From Hymenopus coronatus (lineage: Eukaryota; Arthropoda; Insecta; Mantodea; Hymenopodidae): 64,000 bases of DNA. The notes beneath the pieces are model-generated. The model did no database searches. It saw only the letters and a list, made by a program, of their open reading frames with translations, and was not told the DNA's origin. The DNA lies in assembly GCA_030762935.1 (NCBI GenBank), contig CM060895.1, forward strand, positions 38,307,001-38,371,000, in the 5' to 3' direction. Below, one piece after another: positions 55,861 to 64,000 of the stretch (position 1 is the first letter of the stretch; every line of letters begins with the position of its first letter). The translations under genes were made by a program, and so were the position numbers.

Positions 55861-57015
55861 TTTTAGTTAAAATACCATAAAATATATTTGGCATTTATAA
55901 TTATCTAAAGTACTTGTATAAGCTTTGTATCAGATTCTATAATTTTACGGTATTTTAAAGAATTTTTATAATTGAATAAAAATAATTTAATTAATTGTAT
56001 CTTGTGTTTTAGATGAAAGACCGTAGCCACTTGGCTCGGTGTAGTAAATGCTACCGTTATTAATAAGCTGTAAGCAAAAATAAGTAACAAGACATCTGCT
56101 AAGTGAGCAGGATCCAGAATTCTTCGCTAACACATGTAATCTTTTCTTTCGACTTATGTTGGAATTACAAAGAAGATAGCAAACAAAAAAATCTGTGAGG
56201 GTTTTGTGTATGGAAAATAAAAGTCTATCGCAGTATGCCAGTCCATAAATACTCCAGAAGTGGTTGGGGGTGAACTCTCAAACCCATCTTCCGCGTACAT
56301 GTTTTGCATTTTTATTTTTTTATTTGTGTGAGAAAAAATATAGAGGCTGAAAGGGATAGAGACAGCAAACAGGGCGCAGAGTGGTGCTAAGAGCGGGCGG
56401 AAGGGAGTGAGCAGCAGGATAAAAGAAGGAAGGGGGATACAAATGCAGAAAAGCATAAGAAGAAAACACGGGACAATCTTGGTGCCACACACAGAAGAAA
56501 AGGGGAAAACTACGGTATAAAATACGACCTGTAGAAGAATCGAAGAAAGAAGCAAATGGTTCACTAACATCCTGGGGTAGAAAACGGTGGAATGAATATC
56601 TAATAGAACATGGGCAGAGGTTTTTATATTAGCTGCTACTGGAGGTTTCTCCTTTCTTTCTTTTTGGTAGCGACAGTCGAGTGGGCTATGAATAATACTC
56701 GAGACGCTTAAAACATAGTCAACTAAAATACTGCGACATTTCTAACATTCAGAAGCAATAAATAAGTAAACAAAAAGAACTGTATGCTGTATTTTGTGGA
56801 AGGTAGTATTTCTCTATCAGATGTGCATGCAATTCATTATATTCTCCTTCCACTTATGAACTCTCCATTTCTAAGACGTGTTTTCAAATCAAGGAAGAAA
56901 AACTAAACAGTGCTCAGCTTTGCTGAAAAAAGAACTTCTGATAGTATTGAAGCGTTTTTAAATAAGTCATAAGTGACGTAGTTTCAATTTTCTGTTTCCT
57001 CTTTATACTCTTGCT
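55861..57015. other. No gene recognised
   Basis: Includes a purine-rich plus-strand stretch (56335-56520) that opens a 138-codon minus frame (56154-56570). Its hydrophobic product reflects base composition. A SINE-like GGTGAACTCTCAAACCC occurs at 56270. Confidence 0.4.
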
Positions 57016-57239
57016 TTTTTACTTTCTCTACTTCGTACTTCGATATCGAGATTTTAATGGATATACACGTTTTAGGGTCCCTTGTATATATAAAGCGTTT
57101 TTAGAAAAAGATCGCTGTGCCTGTCTCAAAAACCAAAAGTCTGTTAAATACCTTTCACATGAAGGATTTTGTTCGAAATTTTTTAATTTTCCAAAAATAG
57201 CTGTAATACTTTTATTAATTACCGGCTATTAAAATATTT
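57016..57239 (+). repeat. Family A repeat, left part of a copy split by a SINE
   Basis: TACTTTCTCTACTTCGTACT, GATATCGAGATTTTAATGG and TAGGGTCCCTTGTATATA to TATTAAAATATTT (57227-57239), the left target duplication of the S4 SINE. Confidence 0.85.
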
Positions 57240-57622
57240 TCTGTATTAAAGTTTCTCCTAAGTGGAGCACAAGGCATCGTAACGATGTTTCCATGACAGG
57301 ATTTGAATTTCTAATTTGTGAGTTTGCCGCTATGCGCCATGGTGACGAGGGATCAGCACATCGCCCACAGATGGCACTGTAGGACGAAATCACGACTCTC
57401 GGTCGCAAAATGCCGGAAAATTTTGCCCATGATCTTTTTTCTCTCAAGGCTTGAGGTTCTTTTCCTTACAAATAAACATTACATGGGACCACCCGCTTTA
57501 CTCCCTTCCCGAAGAAAGTCATTCTAAGGATATCCGAAAGAAATCAATCATCCTCCGCTGTTTGAATCTGCAATCATGGACTTTAGAGGCTAGCATGCTA
57601 ACCACTACACCACGGAGCGTGA
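57240..57622 (-). repeat. SINE, group S4, inserted in family A
   Basis: 383 bp flanked by identical 13-bp TATTAAAATATTT (57227-57239 and 57623-57635). The minus strand starts CACGCTCCGTGGTGTAGTGG (A box TGTAGTGGTTAGCATGCTAG), then GATTGCAGATTCAAACAGCG (degenerate B box) and the S4 body. The distal ~180 bp (GACCGAGAGTCGTG, GGGCGATGTGCTGATCC) is not visible in the other two copies, which are shorter. Confidence 0.85.
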
Positions 57623-58205
57623 TATTAAAATATTTACATTGCAAATAAAATGATTATTCCGAATTTCTTGGGAATAGCCTTTGAATTCCTCTTCATTCTG
57701 AATTACTTTTGTATAATAGGTGAACCATAAAAAATAGACAAAAACTTACTGCATAAAAATGTAGATTGGGTTAAAATACACAATTTGTCACATATTTTTT
57801 GTTGTTGTTAGAGTTAGTGATGACATACCTAGTTGCTTTTTCGATTTTAAAATACTTACACACGTAATGGACACTATTTTGCACGATTGTGTATTATACT
57901 CGAGTTTATACTGAATTTATACCATTACTGATCTATTGTGTTTCCCTTTATTTTTTAGTCTCTTAGAATATCTGGATCCTTTATAAAGTCCACAGTTGTA
58001 TAAAGTGTTTCCAGCTTAAATTAGTTCGCACACAACAAATGACTTGTTGCATTAAACCTTCATAGATACTCGTTCTTATTATTTTGAATGTTCAAACTTT
58101 ATATTATTTGAAGTGCAATTGTTTCTTGTGACCATGCAAGAGAGAAATTTCAAAAGTGTATACTATAGCAAGCAGCTTTTTAAAGAGTTGACTATTACTT
58201 CTCAC
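57623..58205 (+). repeat. Family A repeat, right part of the split copy
   Basis: Resumes TATTAAAATATTTACATTGC and continues AAATAAAATGATTATTCC, TGAACCATAAAAAATAGAC. The tail is degraded by 58200. Confidence 0.75.
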
Positions 58206-58220
58206 TCCATAATACCTGTA

Positions 58221-59440
58221 CAAGGGTCACTAGATAAGTATTACGACAGTAAATAATGAACATTCATAGAAAAAGTTTGTTTATCCCAGCTTTTCAAAGT
58301 ATTCTCCCTGGCACTGTATGCAGCGTTCAATCCTCTGGAACAACTTCTGGAAGCATGCACACAGTTTACGGCACTGCAGATAATCAGTTTTCGTATACTG
58401 CAACAGCTTCTTCAGAATATTGGTGGCTTCGAAGCCGGTTGTTCACCGTACCGAACAGGAAAGATTCACAATGCTAGATCAGGACTTTAGGGTGAGTCAA
58501 TTGTTTTGCCTCAGTTCTTTGTAGTTCTTTGTTGCATTAGCGGTGCGAGCTGATGTATTGCCATGATGCAACAATGTCTGCATTTGGACGCTTTTCTTGG
58601 AATTTTGTACCATTTTGCAATAACTATTGCTATGTAATCACTTGTGGAGAAGGAAAAAGCAATATTTTTGTTTTTTTCGGCACTCCTTGCTCTCTTGACA
58701 TTGACGGGTTTTGGTCATCTGGTAACATCCAAATGGAGGACTGGCGTTTTGTTTCTGGATCAAACTTAGATATGCATGTTTCATCACACTAACAATATCT
58801 GAAACACAGTGAGACTTTCCTCAGTTAAATCTTTGCAGCATTTCTTAACGCCATTCTAAGTTTCTGTGTTTCAGATAAATTATAGGGCCACCTATCTTGA
58901 AGACTATTTTTTATTTATTTATGTATGCAGGAAGATGTTCAGGAAGGGTCTCATAAAACGCGGGTCACTCGCCGAACTCACCAATAATGCCAGCTCAATG
59001 TCCTTGTAGTTTTAGATCTTCCATCTTCCCTAATTATTGTTTCCAGAGGGTGATGTTTTTCTCAGTCATTGCTGTTGTTGGTCTGCCACTCTTCCTTTCA
59101 TTTTTAATAAAATGCAGCCCCCTCTTGAATTCTCCAAACCAGCGAATCACAGTGGCTCGTGTTGGAGAGTAGCCCCACTCAAATGCTTGCGTTTCATTTA
59201 TGTAAGTCACATTTAAAGTTGTACAAGATCATTTATGAACATACTCTCTCTGAATTTCGAGCCCTTGCAAGAACGTTCACACCTTCGAGACTTCAAACAT
59301 AAAATGAGGGAACACGAAAGACGCAACAATGCCCTGTCTGCTACCATTGCGTTACCAGTGAGTCAGCATTTCAACACAGCAACAGTGTTTTCCTCAAAGA
59401 TGGCCAATATTTGTGTCTCAATATATACCTAGTGACCCTG
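58221..59440 (-). mobile_element. Decayed mariner transposon
   Basis: Terminal inverted repeats CAAGGGTCACTAG and CTAGTGACCCTG (one base indel) are flanked by TA at 58219-58220 and 59441-59442, the mariner target duplication. Length is 1220 bp. The interior on the minus strand is a transposase relic. The TIR differs from that of the element at 17082, so it is a different mariner lineage. Confidence 0.82.
58256..59230 (-). pseudogene. Mariner transposase pseudogene (second lineage)
   Basis: Minus-strand translation in shifting frames: SPTRATVIRWFGEFKRGLHF, KNERKSGRPT (helix-turn-helix and linker); FDPETKRQSSIWMLPDDQ after the first catalytic region; LLHHGNTSARTANATKNYKE, where the second catalytic Asp (HHDN) is Gly; and C-terminal ERCIQCQGEYFEKLG, matching the usual mariner ending. 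Several stops and frameshifts are present, and the SPDL block is unreadable. It cannot be active. Confidence 0.8.
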
Positions 59441-60417
59441 TATATCCCGCTCCAATTCAGGCTATTGATGATAGTAGTGTTGCTGTTGTCTCTGTTGTCT
59501 CTTTAGAGTTTCTCGGATCGAGCGCATGGCACAGTCTGTCACGTAATCCTATAAACAGTGGGCATTTGTGTTGACTTTCCATTTATTTCATCAACACTAG
59601 ACAATAGGTAATAGATATCGGATTTATTATAACTCCCCTGCTGTAATGTCAGCACTGCTATAATGGGGCATCGAACGCGTTCGTTTAACACACCACCGTG
59701 CTCAAACATAATCTTAATGTACACTGATGTTTCACAGCGCCTGCGTGTATGACGTAACAGTTAGTGCGAGCGTTCGTCAGCGGTGACATGAGCTGGAACG
59801 GGTAGTAACTACATGAAATAATTTCTGTAAACATTTATCTAAAATGTAGATAGAAAATACACTTTTACAAGAATAGATTTTAGAAAAGTTAGTATAAAAA
59901 TCCGTGTGAATGTAATACGTTATATATGTTTTTATTACTAATATGTACGCAAACGACTAAAGGCAGTAAAACATTTATATTTAAAGCTCAAGCCTCAAGC
60001 ACTGGAGAAGTTTTGTTATTGAAATTTCTGTTTAGCATACGTGCCCTCTTCCTCTTTCTCCCTTTAAGAATCATTTCCGAAATAAAAAACGTTTCGCTTA
60101 AGCAATTTATGAGCCAAAGCTATTAGTGCCAGCGGAAACCAATATCTCATAAACCCTCCCCTTTGCATCTGTGCTGAAAAGCCCTGCATTTAAAAATCCG
60201 ACTACTCTCTCTCAAGCTTCTACACTTTACACATAAAAATCTTAACATATGCCACCCCAAAACGGCAAGAATCACAAAGCTTTGGGGGGGGGGTACGTTT
60301 TAACAAATGGAGGCATTTAAAGAATGACAGGTGGTAAATCAGTACACCCCTGTTACCGCATTCTCAGGGCGTATGTTTCAAGGAAGGTAACGTTAATATG
60401 TTAGGGGTAAGTCTTTT
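59441..60417. other. No gene recognised
   Basis: About 1 kb unclassified; a G run of about 9 lies at 60284-60293. Confidence 0.45.
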
Positions 60418-61226
60418 TACTTTTTCTAGCACATATGTACATGCAATGTACATAGCAGCTAGAGAAATTATTGTATTCCACTAAAAATTCGAAATCGGGA
60501 TATATCAAATATTTATTTTGAGTACAAAAAAAGGTTCCGATGTGAGCATGTGTGTCAGCATAGCTCAAAAAGGAAAAGACCGTTAAATACCAAACTTGAT
60601 ACCTAAGTTTAATAACACCCAAGGGTGCGGCACGAAGATTTTCAAGAAAATCTCCCCATCCAAACTACCCTTTATATGGAAAAAGTTTTGAAAATATTGT
60701 TTTTCTCAAAAATGACCAGATGATTTTTATTAAAACACAGTTTATTAAAGATACTTACATTACAAATAAAGTGCATGCCTTGAATTTTCTGCGAATACTT
60801 CTGAAAGTAGACAAAAACTTAAGCCACAAAAAAAAAAAAAAAAAAAAAAAAGAGAGATATCGCTAAAACATACAATTTATACCATATACATTTTTGTTGT
60901 AGAGTTCGCACTTTCCGAGATATTCCGTCTTACTGATTTAAATTTTAGGCTATTTTTGTGAAAGAGTAAGTCATCTTTTTTACGCCTGTCTTTTGTTTAC
61001 TTCTGGCAAGCAAAGAGAATGGAATTTCAATTGTTCCTCAGCGAGCAGGTTTTAAAGGAATATAGCCTAGTGTATTTTCTTATTTCTCTTCTGCTTTCAA
61101 CTATTAAGACTGTACTGATGTTAATCTCGATTAGCATGATGTAGATAAAAGAACAATCTTTTATAAGGAAAGTTTATTTGTGGAAAACCTAGAAAAAGTT
61201 ATGTGAATGGAACACATCAGATTTTT
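60418..61226 (+). repeat. Family A repeat, full length
   Basis: Head TACTTTTTCTAGCACATATG / hairpin with TACATGCAATGTA, no dinucleotide expansion, an A run (60828-60850) in the body, and tail AGAAAAAGTTATGTGAATGG / AACACATCAGATTTTTT. Confidence 0.9.
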
Positions 61227-61278
61227 TGTACTATTTTATTTGTATTTCCCCTTTAGCTTTTGTGGTTATATGGATTTT

Positions 61279-61916
61279 TACTTTCTCTATACATACTATA
61301 TACATTCCACATAAAAACTCGATACCGATATTTCACCGGAAATATATGTTTTAGGGTCCCCTGTATCCCAAAAAGGCATTTCTGGAAATAGGTCCATGTC
61401 TGCGTGTGTGTGTGTGTGTATGTGTCAGTGTGTCCGTGTGCTGTGAACACGATAACTCAAAAACGAAAATTCGGTAAAATATCAAACTTGGTGTTTAAGT
61501 TTAGGATCTTACAGGCATGCGACACGAACCTGTTGAGAAAAATCCCCCCACCCCAAACTACCCTTTACATGGAAACAATTCTAAAACTTTGATTTTCTCA
61601 AAAATGGCTCTCACGATTTCGATTAAAATACCATATATATTTTTTTCAGATTTGGAATATCTAAACTTTTTACACACTTTTCTCCTGGTCAAGCATATAA
61701 ATGGATCCAAACCACATGGCAACCAGCAAACAGCATTTAAAAGATTTGACTATCACTTCCCTTAATATCCTTCTACTTACAAGAGAGCAATTAATTAAGA
61801 CAATTTCTTCTAATGTTAATGTCTATTATTATATAGTATATAGAAGAATATGGTTTTTAACAATAATGTGTTACAGTGACGTAGAAAACGTCATGTAAAT
61901 GGAACATATCAGATTG
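61279..61916 (+). repeat. Family A repeat with internal deletion
   Basis: TACTTTCTCTATACATACTA (hairpin's right arm deleted), short TG tract, palindrome-like ATCAAACTTGGTGTTTAAG. After ATACCATATATATTTTTTTC the ~230-bp central body is missing. The tail is GTAGAAAACGTCATGTAAAT / ATATCAGATTG. Confidence 0.87.
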
Positions 61917-61984
61917 TTTAACTTGTGAAACAACTCATAATTATCTGTAGGTTATATACATTAGGTTAATAAGTTTATATCATT

Positions 61985-62150
61985 AAACACACACACACAC
62001 ATTCACTCTCAAATCCATACTTACAAGCTCTGTGGTGAATAGGGAATAAAGAACAATTCCCCGCCCCTGCTGGGAATCACCCCCGGAATCTCCGGGTAAG
62101 ATATCTGCTCACTGACCACTCTACTACGGAGGCAGTAGAGTTAAATCCTA
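61985..62150 (-). repeat. tRNA-derived SINE, group S6
   Basis: The minus strand reads CTCCGTAGTAGAGTGGTCAG (A box), GATTCCGGGGGTGATTCCCA (degenerate B box), GCTTGTAAGTATGG and a GTGTGTGTG tail, paralleling 50455-50620. Confidence 0.72.
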
Positions 62151-62189
62151 CTTTTCCAGAACTCGTTTCAAACCCATGTATCTCCTATT

Positions 62190-62335
62190 TAACAATAAGT
62201 AATAACCGAGTGGTATAGCACAGGTAATGTCTGTGGACGACATTCGGGAGACCCTTGGTTCAAATCCCATGGACCGACCTGAGATTTACCTTGGTTACCC
62301 TCACTGCTCAGGGTAAATACCGGAATGAATATTTT
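62190..62335 (+). repeat. tRNA-derived SINE, group S10
   Basis: AACCGAGTGGTATAGCACAG (A-box-like), TTCGGGAGACCCTTGG, TTCAAATCCCATGGACC (B box), then GATTTACCTTGGTTACC and GGTAAATACCGG. Confidence 0.6.
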
Positions 62336-62392
62336 AGGTGAAGCATCTGTGCAATGTGAACAAAAATTGTGAAACATTAATGATTATTTTTA

Positions 62393-62955
62393 GTTCATCT
62401 ACACGTACTATGCACATAGTAGATAGAAAAGGTATTACATTCCACCCAAAAAGTGGATATAGATATGTCACTGGAAATATGTGTTGGGGCACCCTGAGTC
62501 CAAAACACTTTTACAAAAAAGTTAGTTCGTGTGTGTGTGTGTGGGGGGGGGGGCGCCATAGCTCAAAAACGAAACGACCTTTAAATATTGGTATATGTAT
62601 CTCAAATATGCGATACGAAGATTATCAAAAGAATCCCCCTACCCCGAACTACACTTTACTAAGAAACATTTTGTAACATTTTTTTCTCAAAAGTGTCTCT
62701 TAACGATTTTAACTAAAATGTATATTAAAGATGTTTACATCACAAATAAAATATATATCTTGAATTTTCTGCGAATAGCCTCTGAAGACTTCTTCATTCT
62801 GGATGAAATTCACTGCATTTTGCGTAATTAGTAAACAATTTCTGCTAATTTGTATCTCGATTAGCATGGTCTAACTAAAAATACTCTTCTGGAAGAATAG
62901 TTTGTTGCAGAACAGGCAGAGAAAGTCATGTGATTGGAACACCTCAGATTTTTAT
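62393..62955 (+). repeat. Family A repeat with internal deletion
   Basis: TAGTTCATCTACACGTACTA hairpin, TG then G run at 62530-62552. After GTAATTAGTAAACAATTTCTG about 290 bp of the tail-side body is missing. The end is GAGAAAGTCATGTGATTGGA / ACACCTCAGATTTTT. Confidence 0.88.
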
Positions 62956-63565
62956 CACAATAAAATTATAGTACTGTAAAATTTAAGAAAATATACTGTT
63001 TTTCCCACTTATCGCACTTTAACTACCAGCTAACTGAAGTTACAGATCGGCATGCTGAAGCATGCTGAAGCACTTATAACTTTAAACCTTACTTTCTCAA
63101 AAACCGTCTTCCAACACGTTTTCATATTCAAAATGCTCCACGGATGCAAAAATTTTCTGATTTGTTTAAATATTATTTGGTACCTCTCAAAAGTACATTT
63201 GAGAATAGGTCATATCTTTTTCTAAATAATGCTCCAATTTTCAGAAATACACCATTCAATTTTGAACATTCATGGATTTTGGAGAGTACGAAAACTATAC
63301 TTTTCTACAATAATTAAACATAATATAAAACTATAATATTACAGAGCTATGCGTATACTCTATTACTGTGAAACTTAAATTTTTATGGGAGATATTGTGA
63401 AAATGCATCACGTGGCATAATTTTATTCGAAGAAATATTGTCATTATTGTGTATAAAAATGGTATAAATTTCAGTAAGAATCGTACATTCTGTGAATTTT
63501 TAAAATTTCACACATGTGCCATATTAATACCACGATCCAAAGTTTCTCCTTCAGTCTAAAACAAT
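62956..63565. other. No gene recognised
   Basis: AT-rich; includes a small direct repeat GCATGCTGAAGC at 63050-63070. Confidence 0.45.
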
Positions 63566-64000
63566 AGTAAAACTTTCTCTAGCGGTTTCAAATATAAACT
63601 ATTCTTACAAAAGATTATTCTTTTATTCACTTCATTTTAATCGAGATAAACATTAGCAGAATTACTTTTATTACTTGCTTCATTATAAGTAGAATCTAAG
63701 CGTTAGTAAAATATTTTAAAATTTGGTCGCTAAGTGAAACAATTGAAGTTCTGTTCGCTTTGCATAGTTCCGTTAAAGAAAAGTAGTTTAAAACTGAAAC
63801 CAATAACAAGGAATTTCTTAAAAACGGCCAAATCTACAAGACCGTATATAACATAAATTATGTGTTTTAACGAGATCTACATTTTTTGTGTATTTAGTTT
63901 TCGTCTCTCTGTTACAATTTAACTGTTATGTAAAATTCTGCAAATCTCATCCAGAATAAAGAAGTCCTCAAAGGCTATTCCCACAAAATTCAAAATATAC
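63566..64000 (-). repeat. Family A repeat, runs off the window
   Basis: Minus copy from GTAAAACTTTCTCTAGCGG through GAAATAACATAAATTATGTG-like blocks to TTCCCACAAAATTCAAAATA at the window edge; the tip of the tail is degraded. Confidence 0.85.

Noticed and set aside
56154..56570. 138-codon hydrophobic minus-strand frame that could be a membrane protein
   Set aside because: It lies opposite a purine-rich low-complexity stretch; composition alone yields Leu/Phe/Pro/Ser-rich translation. No start context or motif.
3236..62550. Telomeric (TTAGG)n or other satellite arrays
   Set aside because: None seen; the simple repeats are isolated di- to tetranucleotide tracts.
1..64000. CRISPR arrays, prokaryotic operons or phage modules
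   Set aside because: Repeats are dispersed and not regularly spaced. The sequence has SINEs, LINEs and mariner elements and is clearly eukaryotic.

Overview
The window looks like intergenic or intronic DNA from a large, AT-rich, repeat-laden arthropod genome. I found no intact host protein-coding gene, no functional rRNA or tRNA gene and no CRISPR array. The mariner-type transposases, non-LTR retrotransposon remnants, many tRNA-derived SINEs and long microsatellites suggest an insect. The near-intact mariner at 17082-18418 resembles copies abundant in cockroaches and termites, but placing the organism there is inference.

The dominant component is one dispersed repeat, called family A here, about 0.75-0.92 kb when full length. 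It occurs about 40 times on both strands and covers roughly 23 kb (about 36%) by my manual count. One end (left in + copies) is TACTTTCTCTA followed by a strong hairpin centred on TATGTACATA. Next come a (TG)n tract of variable length, a second small palindrome (CCAAACTT...AAGTTTGG), and an AT-rich body. The other end is TAGAGAAAGTCATGTGAATG then GAACACATCAGATTT. So the ends carry short subterminal inverted repeats (ACTTTCTCTA / TAGAGAAAGT), and both are flanked by oligo-T. No copy encodes a recognisable protein. The architecture resembles Helentron-associated non-autonomous elements (HINE/DINE-1 type), but the assignment is a hypothesis.

Protein-derived features are all transposon remains: a mariner with 28-bp inverted repeats and a frame broken by one nonsense codon (17082-18418, minus); a decayed mariner with TA flanks (58221-59440, minus); a small mariner relic (44110-44294); a decayed transposase (10976-11403); a hAT remnant (26239-26838); a jockey-like reverse transcriptase split by an 886-bp family A insertion (13976-15887); a second non-LTR retrotransposon 3' half with two frameshifts (27824-29765); and a possible LINE C-terminus (24000-24352, minus). 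A short frame at 49760-50062 may be a pseudogene of an unidentified gene.

Ten or so tRNA-derived SINE groups are scattered between these, some with target-site duplications. Other structures are a 51-bp-arm inverted repeat with a hammerhead-like core (10243-10386), a 41-bp-arm hairpin (34376-34470), a foldback element (40073-40240), a roughly 1 kb element with ~200-bp inverted arms (40511-41478), two probable solo-LTR-like copies (53993-54440, 55056-55507), two degenerate tandem duplications and many microsatellites. In family A entries, '+' means the hairpin end lies to the left. Boundaries of old repeats are approximate.
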